Origin: Blastocatellia bacterium
Lineage (GTDB): Bacteria > Acidobacteriota > Blastocatellia > Pyrinomonadales > Pyrinomonadaceae
Length of the DNA: 64,000 nt
Assembly (NCBI GenBank): GCA_016789265.1
Contig: JAEUQK010000027.1
Location: 1-64,000, forward strand
Direction of reading: 5' to 3'
Shown here: piece after piece, positions 45,363 to 54,706 of the stretch
How the letters are laid out: each line of letters opens with the position of its first letter
How positions within the stretch are numbered: position 1 is the first letter of the stretch
The notes under the pieces: generated by a model
Databases searched by the model: none
What the model was told of the DNA's origin: nothing
The model's input: the letters and a program-made list of their open reading frames with translations, nothing else
Program-made: the position numbers and the translations under genes

Positions 45363-45779
45363 ATGAAAAACACGCTCACAACACTTTTCGTTTTACTGGC
45401 TCTCACGTTCGCCGTTCTTGGATGTTCGCTGAATCCATTTGGCGGATCAAGATCGTCCGAATCTTCAAACAGTTCGCAAAAGGACAAGACATTGACCGAC
45501 AAGGCCGTTGATACAGCGGTCGGCGAATCGAAGATCGGAGTTCCGGAATGTGACGAAGTCATGGACGCGATAACCGCTGAGATGAACAACCCCGACGACG
45601 ATTTTGTGACGAAGGCGATCAAAGCGACCGTCTTGAACCGGATCAAGGACGGGATCCGTGAGAGTGTTGAAAAGAATAAGCAGGATACGGCTGAACTTGC
45701 TAAGACCTGTAAAGAGTTCAAGACCCAATTCGACAAATTCAAGGCTGAACAAGAAGCCAAGGAACAGGAAAAGAAGTAA
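45363..45779 (+). CDS. Putative lipoprotein
   Basis: A 138-residue protein with a signal peptide ending AVLGC, a good lipobox. The mature part has a Ser-rich linker and then helices (VPECDEVMDAITAEMNNPDD, IRESVEKNKQDTAELAKTCKEFK), with a Lys/Glu-rich end. The ATG at 45363 is chosen because the signal peptide starts there. Function unknown. It is closed by its own terminator, convergent with frr. Confidence 0.8.
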   Translation: MKNTLTTLFVLLALTFAVLGCSLNPFGGSRSSESSNSSQKDKTLTDKAVDTAVGESKIGVPECDEVMDAITAEMNNPDDDFVTKAIKATVLNRIKDGIRESVEKNKQDTAELAKTCKEFKTQFDKFKAEQEAKEQEKK

Positions 45780-45798
45780 ATTCTCTTTTTGCAAAAGT

Positions 45799-45834
45799 AA
45801 GCCCGCTGCCGTGAAAACGGAAGCGGGCTTTGAG
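45799..45834 (+). terminator. Terminator between the lipoprotein gene and frr
   Basis: An AAGCCCGCT / AAGCGGGCTT stem with an inner GCCGT-GAAA-ACGG hairpin, flanked by T-rich sequence, lies 20 bases after the lipoprotein stop. Being nearly symmetrical, it could serve both convergent genes. Confidence 0.75.
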
Positions 45835-45856
45835 TATCTACAGGCTAAGAATTGCC

Positions 45857-46417
45857 CTAAACGCTCATTATTTCATGCTCTTTGTTCTTTGCGAGTTCGT
45901 CGAGTTTTGTGATGAAGGAGTTCGTGAGCTTCTGCACTTCTTCAAGGCCGCTGCGTTCATCGTCCTCTGAGACGAGCTTGTCTTTCAAGAGCTTTTTAAG
46001 AGAATCATTCGAGGCATGGCGGACATTGCGAACGGCAACTCGGTGATCCTCAGCGATCTCGTGAACTTGCTTAGCCAGTTGTTTTCGTCGTTCTTCGTTA
46101 AGTGGCGGAACCGGAAGCCGAATCAGTTTTCCGTCATTCGAGGGATTGAGCCCGAGGTTTGCCGCGATGATCGCTTTCTCGACGGCTCCCAACTGTGAAA
46201 TGTCCCACGGTTGGACGGTGATCAACTGCGGTTCCGGCACAGCGACCGACGCCATTTGCTGCAGCGGAGTAGAGGTTCCGTAATAGTCAACGTGGACCGC
46301 ATCCAGCAAACCGACGGTCGCGCGTCCGGTGCGAACATTCGAGAGCTTTCGCTTAAAATCCTCGATGACCGCTTCCATTTTGGGTTTTGTGTCTTTGATT
46401 ACGTCTTGTACACTCAT
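45857..46417 (-). CDS. frr: Ribosome recycling factor
   Basis: RRF splits the ribosome after termination, with EF-G. The product from 46417 is 186 residues, the family length, beginning SVQDVIKDTKPKMEAVIEDF. Conserved parts are KLSNVRTGRATVGLLDAVHVDYYG, LITVQPWD and IRLPVPPLNEERRKQLAKQV. An in-frame TTG at 46438 would add seven residues and is less likely. It is last in the order rplM-rpsI-rpsB-tsf-pyrH-frr. Confidence 0.96.
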   Translation of the reverse strand: MSVQDVIKDTKPKMEAVIEDFKRKLSNVRTGRATVGLLDAVHVDYYGTSTPLQQMASVAVPEPQLITVQPWDISQLGAVEKAIIAANLGLNPSNDGKLIRLPVPPLNEERRKQLAKQVHEIAEDHRVAVRNVRHASNDSLKKLLKDKLVSEDDERSGLEEVQKLTNSFITKLDELAKNKEHEIMSV

Positions 46418-46467
46418 CGTTTCCGTAATTACGACCAATCACCAGGTCGAATGGAGAATAAAATGAA

Positions 46468-47208
46468 CTAGGCGCCGGAAGCTGCAGAATCGCCAACGGT
46501 AACCAGCGTGCCGATACTCAGATCACCCGAAACCGCCTTTATTATGTTTCCCGGAACTTTCATATTGAAGACCATTATCGGAAGGTCATTGTCCATACAT
46601 AGCGAGATCGCGGAGGTATCCATGACCTTTAGCTGCTTTTCCAGTACTTCCTGATAAGAGATCTTCTCAAACCGCGTCGCGTCCGGCTGTTTTACAGGGT
46701 CCGCCGAGTAGATGCCATCTACCTTTGTAGCTTTGAAGATCACTTCTGCTTCGATCTCCAATGCCCGCAATGCTGCTGCAGAATCCGTAGTGAAATAAGG
46801 ATTGCCCGTACCTGCAGCGAAAATAACTACCCGTTTTTTTTCGAGGTGACGAACGGCCCGCCGACGGATGAATGGCTCTGCAAGCTGCGGTATGTCTATC
46901 GCGGACATGACCCGCGTATAAACATCTAACTGTTCGAGTGCGTCCTGCAGCACAACGGCATTCATTACCGTAGCCAGCATTCCGATATAGTCGGCCGCAG
47001 CACGATCCATATTTCCGGCTGACTCCGAAACGCCACGGAAGATGTTGCCTCCGCCGACTACGATCGCAACCTCGACGCCCAGATCGTGAACAGCCTTGAT
47101 CTCGCGGGCCACTGATTCGGCGATCGCCGTGTCAATGCCGTAGCTTTGCGAGCCCATAAGGGCCTCGCCGGAAAGCTTTAGCAGGATGCGTTTGAAAACC
47201 GGATCCAT
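46468..47208 (-). CDS. pyrH: UMP kinase
   Basis: PyrH phosphorylates UMP to UDP. The 246-residue amino-acid-kinase-fold protein has [37 protein letters not shown], the nucleotide segment [20 protein letters not shown] and [12 protein letters not shown]. It lies between tsf and frr, the usual bacterial place. Confidence 0.97.
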   Translation of the reverse strand: MDPVFKRILLKLSGEALMGSQSYGIDTAIAESVAREIKAVHDLGVEVAIVVGGGNIFRGVSESAGNMDRAAADYIGMLATVMNAVVLQDALEQLDVYTRVMSAIDIPQLAEPFIRRRAVRHLEKKRVVIFAAGTGNPYFTTDSAAALRALEIEAEVIFKATKVDGIYSADPVKQPDATRFEKISYQEVLEKQLKVMDTSAISLCMDNDLPIMVFNMKVPGNIIKAVSGDLSIGTLVTVGDSAASGA

Positions 47209-47230
47209 TTTTGTTTACCGAGTTGGCCGA

Positions 47231-47270
47231 GTTCGGCGAGTTACAGACAGAAACCTCATTCTCGCCGAAC
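47231..47270. repeat. Perfect 10-base inverted repeat between tsf and pyrH
   Basis: GTTCGGCGAG and CTCGCCGAAC enclose 20 bases. No T-run follows on the minus strand, so it is not a typical terminator; it could stabilise or process the message. Confidence 0.5.
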
Positions 47271-47287
47271 ACCGCCCTATTACAAAA

Positions 47288-47950
47288 CTACCCGACCATC
47301 GACGCCACTTCTGCAGCGAAGTCGTCCTGTTTCTTTTCGATGCCTTCGCCCATTTTGTAGCGGGTGAAACGACGGATGGTGATGTTCTCCTTGATCGAAC
47401 CGATCTTCTCGGCAACAAGTTCACCGATCGTCTTTGACGGATCTTTTACAAACGGCTGATCGACCAGAACATTTTCCTCGTAAAACTTGTTCAGGCGGCC
47501 TTCGATGATCTTATTGAGAACGTCTTCCGGCTTGTTCGCATTTTTTGGATCGTTCTTAAGCTGTTCGCGCATGATCTCACGTTCCTTTTCAAGAACATCT
47601 GCCGGAACTTCCTCGCGATTGGTATATCTCGGATCCGATGCTGCGATATGCATTGCGACGTCCTTTACCAACTGCTGAAACTCTTCGCCGCGCGAAACAA
47701 AATCGCTTTCGCAGTTCACTTCGACCATCACGCCTACCTTGCCGCCCATATGGATGTAAGAGCCTACCGCGCCTTCTGCCGTTACTCGGCCAGCTTTTTT
47801 GCCCGCAGTCGCCATGCCTTTCTTTCGAAGGATCTCCATGGCCGCGTTCTCGTCGCCGTTGGCCTCGACTAAGGCGTTCTTTACATCAATCATTCCCGCG
47901 CCTGACTTTTCGCGCAGGGCTTTAACCGCACTTGCTGTGATCTCTGCCAT
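47288..47950 (-). CDS. tsf: Elongation factor Ts
   Basis: EF-Ts reloads EF-Tu with GTP. The 220-residue protein is the short form, with [24 protein letters not shown], the TDF-like core [13 protein letters not shown], and a C-terminal [20 protein letters not shown]. It is downstream of rpsB, with a terminator-like hairpin between them as in other bacteria that attenuate tsf. Confidence 0.96.
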   Translation of the reverse strand: MAEITASAVKALREKSGAGMIDVKNALVEANGDENAAMEILRKKGMATAGKKAGRVTAEGAVGSYIHMGGKVGVMVEVNCESDFVSRGEEFQQLVKDVAMHIAASDPRYTNREEVPADVLEKEREIMREQLKNDPKNANKPEDVLNKIIEGRLNKFYEENVLVDQPFVKDPSKTIGELVAEKIGSIKENITIRRFTRYKMGEGIEKKQDDFAAEVASMVG

Positions 47951-48032
47951 TTTATTGCTCCGATGTCCGGCAAACTTTAGTATGCCGATATTAGTAATAC
48001 ACTCAACAAACCGAAGTTTGTTATACCTTTGT

Positions 48033-48077
48033 AAAAAAGCGTAGCCAATTTGCCGATACCGGAAAAAGCCACGCTTT
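48033..48077 (-). terminator. Terminator or attenuator between rpsB and tsf
   Basis: On the minus strand a 10-bp stem (AAAGCGTGGC with GCTACGCTTT, one G-U) with a 22-base loop is followed by T residues. Because tsf follows on the same strand, partial termination that lowers tsf relative to rpsB is likely. Confidence 0.65.
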
Positions 48078-48098
48078 CAAAAACTATTGAAAATGTTA

Positions 48099-49046
48099 TT
48101 AGCTCGCTGAGGCTTCGCTGCTTTCTTCGGCCGTTGCAGCGTCCGGTGCCGCGGCTGCCGGTGGTTCCTCCGCCGCAGTTTCTGCGGCCGCGTCGGTCTC
48201 AGCACTAACAGCTTCTTCTTCCTCTTCGATCTCGATACCGCCGTCTTCCTCATCCGGATCAGTGATACCGGCTTTCGCAAGCGTTGCAGCGATGTCGATC
48301 TGATCTTCCGCCTCGACCGTTTCTTCGGTCGGTACAACGGCCGTGCCGCCTTCCGTTCCTATCTGTTTACCTTCCAGGATCGCATCCGCGATACGGGAAG
48401 CAAAAAGACGGATCGCACGGAGAGCATCATCGTTGCCGGGGATCACATGGTCAATGCCTTCCGGCGAGCAGTTCGTGTCAACGACTGCTACGATCGGGAT
48501 ACCAAGGCGATTTGCCTCTTTTACAGCGATGTCTTCCTTTCGGACGTCGATGATAAAGAGCATGTCCGGGGCTCCGCCCATATCCTTGATACCGGCGAGG
48601 TTCTTCATCAAGCCTTCGTGTGCACGATCGAGCTTAAGACGCTCTTTTTTAGTGAGCATTTCGAAACGGCCGTCTTCACGCATCGCCTCGATCTCTTTCA
48701 GCTTTGCGATCGACTTTTGGACCGTCTGATAGTTGGTCAGAAGGCCGCCAAGCCATCGATTGTTGACGTAGAATTGTCCCGCGCGTTCGGCTTCTTCTTT
48801 TATCGCGTCCTGGGCCTGTCGCTTGGTGCCGACAAAAAGAACCTTTTGGTTGGGCCGTTCGGTCAAAGATTCCTGAACATATGCGAGTGCATCACGGAAC
48901 AACTTCTGGGTCTTTTGCAGGTCAATGATGTATATGCCGTTGCGTTCGCCAAAGATGTATTCTTTCATCTTCGGGTTCCAACGGCGGACCTGGTGACCAA
49001 AGTGAACTCCCGCTTCGAGGAGTTCTTTCATCGTAACTGTTGCCAA
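48099..49046 (-). CDS. rpsB: 30S ribosomal protein S2 with acidic C-terminal extension
   Basis: A 315-residue S2. The core (about 1-228) has [38 protein letters not shown] and [19 protein letters not shown]. About 80 further residues form an acidic and Ala-rich tail ([18 protein letters not shown], then Ala/Glu/Ser), absent from E. coli S2 (241 residues). The tail is probably disordered. It starts the rpsB-tsf-pyrH-frr series, downstream of rplM-rpsI. Confidence 0.96.
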   Translation of the reverse strand: MATVTMKELLEAGVHFGHQVRRWNPKMKEYIFGERNGIYIIDLQKTQKLFRDALAYVQESLTERPNQKVLFVGTKRQAQDAIKEEAERAGQFYVNNRWLGGLLTNYQTVQKSIAKLKEIEAMREDGRFEMLTKKERLKLDRAHEGLMKNLAGIKDMGGAPDMLFIIDVRKEDIAVKEANRLGIPIVAVVDTNCSPEGIDHVIPGNDDALRAIRLFASRIADAILEGKQIGTEGGTAVVPTEETVEAEDQIDIAATLAKAGITDPDEEDGGIEIEEEEEAVSAETDAAAETAAEEPPAAAAPDAATAEESSEASAS

Positions 49047-49129
49047 AACTTTATATCTCCTAATTTTCTGGTTTTTGTACTCGCCGAAAACTTATTGATA
49101 AACCAAGGAGTTTCGGCGATGGATTATGC

Positions 49130-49183
49130 TTAGAGTGCGAGCTTCACCTCGTAAAATACGCTATAAATCGCGCACTCTAAACC
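49130..49183. repeat. Variant copy of the dispersed palindromic repeat
   Basis: The outer arms TTAGAGTGCGAG and CGCGCACTCTAA are complementary and match the family at 25922, with A for C-type changes near the tips. It lies between rpsI and rpsB and ends 2 bases before the rpsI stop. Confidence 0.75.
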
Positions 49184-49185
49184 AA

Positions 49186-49578
49186 TTATCGTTTCGAGAA
49201 CTGGAACCGCTTACGAGCGCCTTTCTGACCGTATTTCTTACGTTCTTTCTGACGCGGGTCGCGCGTGACCAGCCCTGCTTTCTTCAGCGTCGGGCGAAGG
49301 TCGGCATTGTATTCCATCAACGCCCGCGTAATACCATGACGAACAGCTCCGGCCTGTCCGGCAGAACCGCCGCCGTCAACATTCACGAGAATGTCGAATT
49401 TGCCGGTAGTTTCCGTCAGGTTTAATGGCTGGCGGATTATCATCTGCAGTGCTTGATTCGGGAAATAAGTTTCGAAGGCACGCTTATTGACTATGATCGC
49501 GCCTGAACCCGGGCGAAGGTAAACACGTGCGGTAGAGGTCTTTCTGCGGCCGGTGCCGTAATACTGAATGTCTGCCAT
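49186..49578 (-). CDS. rpsI: 30S ribosomal protein S9
   Basis: A 130-residue S9 with [21 protein letters not shown], the [19 protein letters not shown] segment and the basic C-terminal tail ending RKRFQFSKR, which reaches the P site. It starts 3 bases after the rplM stop, the classic rplM-rpsI pair. Confidence 0.97.
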   Translation of the reverse strand: MADIQYYGTGRRKTSTARVYLRPGSGAIIVNKRAFETYFPNQALQMIIRQPLNLTETTGKFDILVNVDGGGSAGQAGAVRHGITRALMEYNADLRPTLKKAGLVTRDPRQKERKKYGQKGARKRFQFSKR

Positions 49579-49581
49579 AAA

Positions 49582-50025
49582 CTATTTTGTCTCGATCTTG
49601 ATCGCTTCGGGTTTCTGAGCAGCGTGGCGGTGATCAGAACCTGCGTAAACCTTCAATTTCTTAGCCATTGCTTTGCCGAGTTTCGTTTTCGGCAACATGC
49701 CCTTGACGGCGAGTTCGATGACCTTTTCAGGTTTCTTTTCGAACATTTCCTTTACGCTTGTTTCGCGAAGGCCGCCCGGATAAAGAGTGTGGCGATAGTA
49801 GATCTTCTGATCCGTTTTCGTTCCCTTAAAGATCGCCTTGCTCGCATTTATTACGACGCAATGGTCGCCCATATCCATAAAAGGCGTCCATGCCGGGTTG
49901 TTCTTGCCCGAGATAATGCGTGCAACTTCTGTGGCCAAACGGCCCACGGTCTTGCCCTCAGCATCTACCACGAACCATTTGCGGCCATCGGCCAATCCCT
50001 TACCGCTCGGAAAATAAGTACTCAT
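49582..50025 (-). CDS. rplM: 50S ribosomal protein L13
   Basis: A 147-residue L13: [63 protein letters not shown] and [24 protein letters not shown]. The length and motifs are standard. It opens the operon with rpsI. Confidence 0.97.
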   Translation of the reverse strand: MSTYFPSGKGLADGRKWFVVDAEGKTVGRLATEVARIISGKNNPAWTPFMDMGDHCVVINASKAIFKGTKTDQKIYYRHTLYPGGLRETSVKEMFEKKPEKVIELAVKGMLPKTKLGKAMAKKLKVYAGSDHRHAAQKPEAIKIETK

Positions 50026-50202
50026 ATCTACCTACACTGATACCGATTCTTCGCAAAAAGCGAACTCACAGAGTATCGAAATCACGCGTTAAGGTCAAGT
50101 CCGGTACAAGGTTGTCGATGAAAGCTGCCCCTTTTCCCCCGAGAATCGGGCTCATAGGAAATTGAGATTGACCGGGATGATAGAATCTATTGAATAACTG
50201 CT

Positions 50203-50667
50203 GTGTCACGCGATGATTCGAGAATTGAAGTTGGCGGCGGTCGATTTCCGGTAATTCCGGCGTTGATCGCGTTGGTTCTACTGGCCCTCGTCGTTCTGGG
50301 CGTCGCATATGCGGGGCGCACGCCATTTGGTACTGAGGTCGCCGTTTCCGAAGAGTTATCGACGGCGGTAAAGGAATATCTCGGTCGGAATTTGCCGCGT
50401 TTTACGAGCCGCACGATCTTCTACGAATGTTCCGGATTTCTCGATACGATCTTTTCGGACACTGAGGAATATGCCGCTGCGGCGGAACTCGGAGCCTGGC
50501 GGCCCGGATTTAACCCGGATGGTTCGACGGGAAACCTGGTGATAGCAAGTATCCGCAGGACAAAGAATGGCCAGCCGGAGATCACCTCAAAGGTCATTCC
50601 GGGAGGAACCTTTGATCCTTCCGCTACCCCGGGGGACGACCCGAGGAATCCATGCAACCTTCGTTAG
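50203..50667 (+). CDS. Membrane-anchored hypothetical protein
   Basis: A 154-residue protein with GTG start. A short cytoplasmic N-terminus leads to one membrane helix (about 17-37, VIPALIALVLLALVVLGVAYA), then a domain outside the membrane of about 115 residues with two or three cysteines (IFYECSGF, RNPCNLR). No family was recognised. Its end overlaps the convergent NUDIX gene by 4 bases. Confidence 0.65.
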   Translation: MSRDDSRIEVGGGRFPVIPALIALVLLALVVLGVAYAGRTPFGTEVAVSEELSTAVKEYLGRNLPRFTSRTIFYECSGFLDTIFSDTEEYAAAAELGAWRPGFNPDGSTGNLVIASIRRTKNGQPEITSKVIPGGTFDPSATPGDDPRNPCNLR

Positions 50668-51200
50668 CGTGCGATCGACCTGAACTTTTCCTCGGCCAGC
50701 ATTATTCCAAGCATTGTTTTTGCGTCTGTAATTTCGCCGTTTCGGATCATTTTATTTAGTTCGTCAAAAGAATGGCGTTCGACGGTAAGTAGTTCGTCGG
50801 CCTCCAATTTCTGCCCTACATCAATGAGTCCGGTCGCCAAGAAAACGTGCATCTTTTCGGTCAGGAAGCCGGGCGAGACGTAAAATTCGGTGAGTTTCTC
50901 GATATTTTCTGCCGTCACTCCGATCTCTTCCTCAAGCTCACGAATTGCACCCAGTTTTGGATCTTCGCCGGCGTTGAGCGTTCCGGCCGGGATCTCAAGC
51001 AGGAATTCTTTTGCGGCATGGCGGTACTGACGTACGAGAGCGACGGTACCGTCATCAAATACCGGAACAACGACCGCACTGCCCTTGTGAATGACGATCT
51101 CGCGTTTGTACTCGATGTCGCCCTCGCGTATCGAATCGGTCCGAATATCGAAAATACGGCCGTTGTATATCGTGTCCGAAGCGGTGACAACAGGTTTCAT
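50664..51200 (-). CDS. NUDIX hydrolase, ADP-ribose pyrophosphatase type
   Basis: A 178-residue protein with a full NUDIX box at residues 73-95: G in AGTLNAGEDPK and RELEEEIGV, the metal-binding helix. The surrounding pattern (VVVPVFDDGTVALVRQYRHA, LLEIPAGTLNAGE, FYVSPGFLTEKMHVFLA) fits ADP-ribose and related nucleotide-sugar pyrophosphatases. Exact substrate is not certain. Confidence 0.92.
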   Translation of the reverse strand: MKPVVTASDTIYNGRIFDIRTDSIREGDIEYKREIVIHKGSAVVVPVFDDGTVALVRQYRHAAKEFLLEIPAGTLNAGEDPKLGAIRELEEEIGVTAENIEKLTEFYVSPGFLTEKMHVFLATGLIDVGQKLEADELLTVERHSFDELNKMIRNGEITDAKTMLGIMLAEEKFRSIAR

Positions 51201-51271
51201 TACTTTTTTTTACCACAAGATCCAAGGCAGGCACATAAAGACCGGCAATATGATGTAAAATCCTCGAAACT

Positions 51272-51721
51272 ATGAAAACGATCTTCGATGGCCAGGATCT
51301 CAATGAGCTGCTTGAACGGTTGAATAAGTTGGATACCGGGAGCGAACGGCAATGGGGAAGGATGTCGCCGTCTCAGATGATGGAGCATCTCGCGCGAGCG
51401 CTTGAAATGGGATCCGGAGCGAAGCCGATGAAGCAGATATTGCCGGGCAAACTGTTCTCTCGCTTCTTTAGAAATGAGTTTTTTGGCGAGCAGCCTTTCA
51501 AGAAAAACCGGCCAACCGGACCTGATTTCATCGTGAAGGACGAGCCCGATTTTGAATCAACGCGTGAGAGGCTGCGTAAACTTATTGCTGATTTTCATGA
51601 TCTGGGCGAAGACGGCACGAACGGCAACATCCACGGCTTCTTCGGCCCACTGACCGGCAAACAATGGGGCGAAACTCAGTATAAACATCTGGACCATCAT
51701 TTCCGGCAGTTTGGGGTCTAG
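51272..51721 (+). CDS. DUF1569 protein (DinB-like fold)
   Basis: A 149-residue protein with the DUF1569 pattern: LERLNKLDTGSERQWGRMSPSQMMEHLARAL and the late HGFFGPLTGKQWGETQYKHLDHHFRQFG. The histidines in MMEHLA and HLDHHF would be the metal site of the DinB-like bundle. Function is unknown. Its stop overlaps the end of the convergent frameshifted gene by 4 bases. Confidence 0.85.
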   Translation: MKTIFDGQDLNELLERLNKLDTGSERQWGRMSPSQMMEHLARALEMGSGAKPMKQILPGKLFSRFFRNEFFGEQPFKKNRPTGPDFIVKDEPDFESTRERLRKLIADFHDLGEDGTNGNIHGFFGPLTGKQWGETQYKHLDHHFRQFGV

Positions 51722-52331
51722 TAAGCCCTTTTTGTTCGTACGAAATCAGCCAAGCGATCGTACAAATCTTTCTTTTGTTCATGAAGAATGCTGCCAATTC
51801 GGACGCCATCTACGGAATCGAATACAGATATTCGAATGAGTTGGCAGCCAATTATCTCGGCCGCTACGTCCCGTAGATAATCGCAGAAGGCCCGCTGTTT
51901 CCAGCGAGACGAACATGTTCCGGTTAACTGTCCGTAAGGTTCCGACGGGCCAAATTGTCTATCGGCCGAATCCGTTCTCCAATACTTTCCGAAGGCGGCG
52001 CGGGCTTGGCAGTCTTCCTCGAATTGATTGCAGTAGTAGCGATACTCCTTGACGCTCTTCGATCTGTAAAACTGCGACGAAAGAGTAACGAGCCTGTACC
52101 TATTGAAGTGCTGCTCTACGTCAAGCTCGACGACGAAGCCGTTTAGCTTGATATCCACTCCCCGAAATGCTGTTGGATAAATTTCCAATATTCCCAAAGC
52201 TCTTTATAAAGATGGGAGATCTCTCCGCTAAATTGAGAATCTCGGTATTGGTCGTGAGTGGGCCGAACACACTGACCTATGCCGAAGGCTTCGATTAGGA
52301 TTTCCTTAAGAGTGTTTTGACGGGATGGCAT
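51718..52331 (-). pseudogene. Hypothetical gene split by a one-base frameshift
   Basis: The first frame (52331 to 52143) gives MPSRQNTLKEILIEAFG to QQHFGEWISS and stops. The second frame (from about 52160 to 51718) gives GVDIKLNGFVVELDVEQHFN and continues 140 residues to FVRTKRAY. One extra G in the run CCCC (plus strand 52160-52163) joins them as QQHFGGVDIKLNGF, a smooth ~204-residue protein. The segment FVVELDVEQHF resembles nuclease-like E-x-D-x-x-x-H patterns, but no family was confirmed. Either a real pseudogene, a sequencing error, or two coupled genes. Confidence 0.6.
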
Positions 52332-52395
52332 TATGATCTCGGTAAACACATATTGCTTGTTAGTTAGGATATAGTATAGCGAGAGAGTCGAACCG

Positions 52396-53667
52396 ATGAA
52401 TAAATACCGAGTTGGGTTGGGCGTTAGCGGTGGTATCGCGGCTTACAAAGCGGTCGAGGTGATGCGGCTGCTGCAAAAGTCGGGGTGTGATGTTAACGTT
52501 GCGATGACACGCCATGCGACCGAGTTCGTTCAGCCGTTGACGTTCAAGGCGTTGAACGAAGGTCACGTGATCGTTGACGATTACGACCCGGCGAATCCGG
52601 ACCCGATCGCTCATATAAATTTCTCGCAAAATATCGATCTGCTTCTTATAGTTCCGGCGACGGCGAACATCATCGCAAAATTTGCTAACGGCGTTGCCGA
52701 CGATTTTCTTTCCTCAACATACCTCGCCTGCACGGCTCCGGTGATGATCGCCCCGGCGATGAACACGACGATGTGGGAACAGCCCGCGACCCAGCGGAAT
52801 ATCGAGCAGCTAAAAACGGACGGCGTGCATTTTGTTGAGCCTGTTTCGGGAGAACTTGCGTGTAAAACGGTAGGAACCGGGAAACTGGAGGATGTGGATA
52901 ATATTGTCCGTCAGGCACTGTCATTGTTAGAAATCGGGACTGATGGAAAAGGTAACGGCGAGAACCACCCCGGCGGCGAATCGCCGCTGCTCCTCCTTCG
53001 TAAGGAGGGGAGCCTCGATCTCGCTCGCGAACACGTTTTGATAACCGTCGGCGGGACGCGCGAGGCGATCGATCCGGTTCGATTTATTTCAAATCATTCG
53101 TCGGGGAAGATGGGTTTTGCGGTTGCCGAGGCGGCCCGAGATCGCGGCGCGGAGGTCACGGTCGTCGCCGGAGCGACGACTGTAGAAGCTCCTGCCGGTG
53201 TGAAGGTCATTAAGGGAATTTCCGCGAGAGAAATGTTCGACGGTGTGATGGCGGAACTCCCAAGCGCAACCGTCTTTGTCGGTGCCGCTGCGGTCGCGGA
53301 TTACGCACCTGCGAATGCAGCTAATGCCAAGATCAAGAAAGAAGACAAAGATACGTTGACGCTCGAATTGAAAAAGACTCCGGATATACTTTCCGAGGTC
53401 TCAAAACGCCGCAAGGACGGGCAGATAGTTGTCGGCTTTGCAGCCGAGACCAACGACGTCATTACCTACGCGAAGATCAAGATGGGCAAAAAAGGCCTCG
53501 ATCTCGTCGTGGCAAACGACATTACCCAATCCGGTGCGGGATTTAATACCGACACAAACATTGCCACGCTGATCACCAAAAACGGCCAGGTCGAACTGCC
53601 GCTTATGTCAAAACGGGAAATGGCTGATAAGATACTGGACGAGATCCTTAAGCTGCGAAAAGCCTGA
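52396..53667 (+). CDS. coaBC: Bifunctional phosphopantothenoylcysteine decarboxylase / phosphopantothenate-cysteine ligase
   Basis: A 423-residue enzyme for two steps of coenzyme A synthesis. The FMN-dependent CoaC domain is residues 1-~180 (GVSGGIAAYKAVEVMRLL, catalytic His in IAHINFSQN, PAMNTTMWEQPATQ, and the cysteine in LACKTVGTGKL). The CoaB domain is about 210-420 (ITVGGTREAIDPVRFISNHSSGKMG, FAAETNDV). The linker (about 188-207) is encoded by a palindromic repeat inserted in frame. The stop overlaps the next start by one base. Confidence 0.96.
   Translation: MNKYRVGLGVSGGIAAYKAVEVMRLLQKSGCDVNVAMTRHATEFVQPLTFKALNEGHVIVDDYDPANPDPIAHINFSQNIDLLLIVPATANIIAKFANGVADDFLSSTYLACTAPVMIAPAMNTTMWEQPATQRNIEQLKTDGVHFVEPVSGELACKTVGTGKLEDVDNIVRQALSLLEIGTDGKGNGENHPGGESPLLLLRKEGSLDLAREHVLITVGGTREAIDPVRFISNHSSGKMGFAVAEAARDRGAEVTVVAGATTVEAPAGVKVIKGISAREMFDGVMAELPSATVFVGAAAVADYAPANAANAKIKKEDKDTLTLELKKTPDILSEVSKRRKDGQIVVGFAAETNDVITYAKIKMGKKGLDLVVANDITQSGAGFNTDTNIATLITKNGQVELPLMSKREMADKILDEILKLRKA
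52963..53016. repeat. Palindromic REP-like element inside coaBC
   Basis: Two adjacent hairpins, CGGCGGCGAaTCGCCGctG and CTCCTCCTTcgtAAGGAGGGG, lie in the linker between the two enzyme domains. The sequence resembles the CCACCCCGGCGGC...CTCCTTxxAAGGAGGGG intergenic repeats found in many bacterial genomes. It keeps the reading frame open (about 20 codons, rich in Gly, Leu, Glu). Confidence 0.7.
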
Positions 53668-54629
53668 TGCCCGATACGGAATATTCCGAACTAATTGCCG
53701 ATCTTCGCGAACAGGTCTTGTTCATGCAGGAGCTTGGCGTTGACGCGCTGTCGGCCGAATTATCCGATACGCAACCTGTAGGTGCTTCGGTGGATGCCGG
53801 CAGATCAAGAGCGAAGGTTGATCGAAGATCTGAGAATTTGAGTCAGCAAAGGGCTGAAGAAAAGGCACCTCCTCCATCGTCGATCAATTTTCCGCGACGT
53901 TCTGCTGATGCGTCAAAACAAGCCGGTTCGCGATTGGCGGTGTTGCCGTCGCTAAGATCGCGGACGAGTTCTCCGATCCGGAGAGGTTCGAGTGAAAACG
54001 AACAAGTAATGCAAAAAAGAAAGGCCGCGGACGCCGCTCCCGCTTTGATTGACATTTCATCAACGCTTGAACATTCAGCCGACACTATTGAATCGATTCG
54101 CGCCGAGATCGGGGATTGCACACGCTGTAAATTACATACCCTTGGCCGAAAACAGATCGTCCACACAACAGGTAATTTTCGGGCGGATCTTATGTTTGTT
54201 GGCGAAGCTCCGGGAGCGGACGAGGACGAACAAGGCTTTCCGTTTGTCGGCCGTGCCGGAAAACTCCTGACCGACATTATCGCTGCAATGGGTTTTGACC
54301 GTGAACAAGTCTGCATCGGCAATATAAATCGTTGCCGTCCGCCGGAAAATCGCAAGCCCGAACCCGACGAGACCGCCCAGTGCAGGCCCTTCATCCTTCG
54401 GGAGATCGCCGTCATAAAACCGAAGGTCATCGTTGTGCTTGGAGCTACGGCGGCGCATAATCTGCTTCAAGTAAATACTCCAATTTCAAAACTACGCGGT
54501 AACTTTCAGGACTACTTCGGTGTAAAGGTCATGCCCACGTTCCATCCAGCCTATCTTCTCCGAGATCCCCACAAGAAAAGAGAGGTCTGGGAAGACATGA
54601 AAAAGGTCCGCGACTTTCTAAACGATTGA
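53667..54629 (+). CDS. Type 4 uracil-DNA glycosylase with N-terminal extension
   Basis: A 320-residue protein removing uracil from DNA. The catalytic domain is about 135-318: CTRCKLHTLGRKQIVHTTGN with iron-sulphur cysteines, VGEAPGADEDEQGFPFVGRAGK, NINRCRPPENRKPEP, VVLGATAAHNLL and TFHPAYLLRDP. The first ~130 residues are low-complexity, rich in Ser, Arg and Ala, and probably disordered. This is the Fe-S family 4 type common in thermophiles and many bacteria. The ATG overlaps the coaBC stop (TGATG). Confidence 0.93.
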   Translation: MPDTEYSELIADLREQVLFMQELGVDALSAELSDTQPVGASVDAGRSRAKVDRRSENLSQQRAEEKAPPPSSINFPRRSADASKQAGSRLAVLPSLRSRTSSPIRRGSSENEQVMQKRKAADAAPALIDISSTLEHSADTIESIRAEIGDCTRCKLHTLGRKQIVHTTGNFRADLMFVGEAPGADEDEQGFPFVGRAGKLLTDIIAAMGFDREQVCIGNINRCRPPENRKPEPDETAQCRPFILREIAVIKPKVIVVLGATAAHNLLQVNTPISKLRGNFQDYFGVKVMPTFHPAYLLRDPHKKREVWEDMKKVRDFLND

Positions 54630-54706
54630 CGGCGGAAATAGGTTTTTGAATCTATTTCCATGTGAACCTCGAAGACTGATGTAGACCAGGCTGCATAAGT
54701 TTTCAT

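Noticed and set aside
47231..47270. Terminator between tsf and pyrH
   Set aside because: The inverted repeat is perfect but no T-run follows on the coding strand, and pyrH and frr are expected to be expressed after it.
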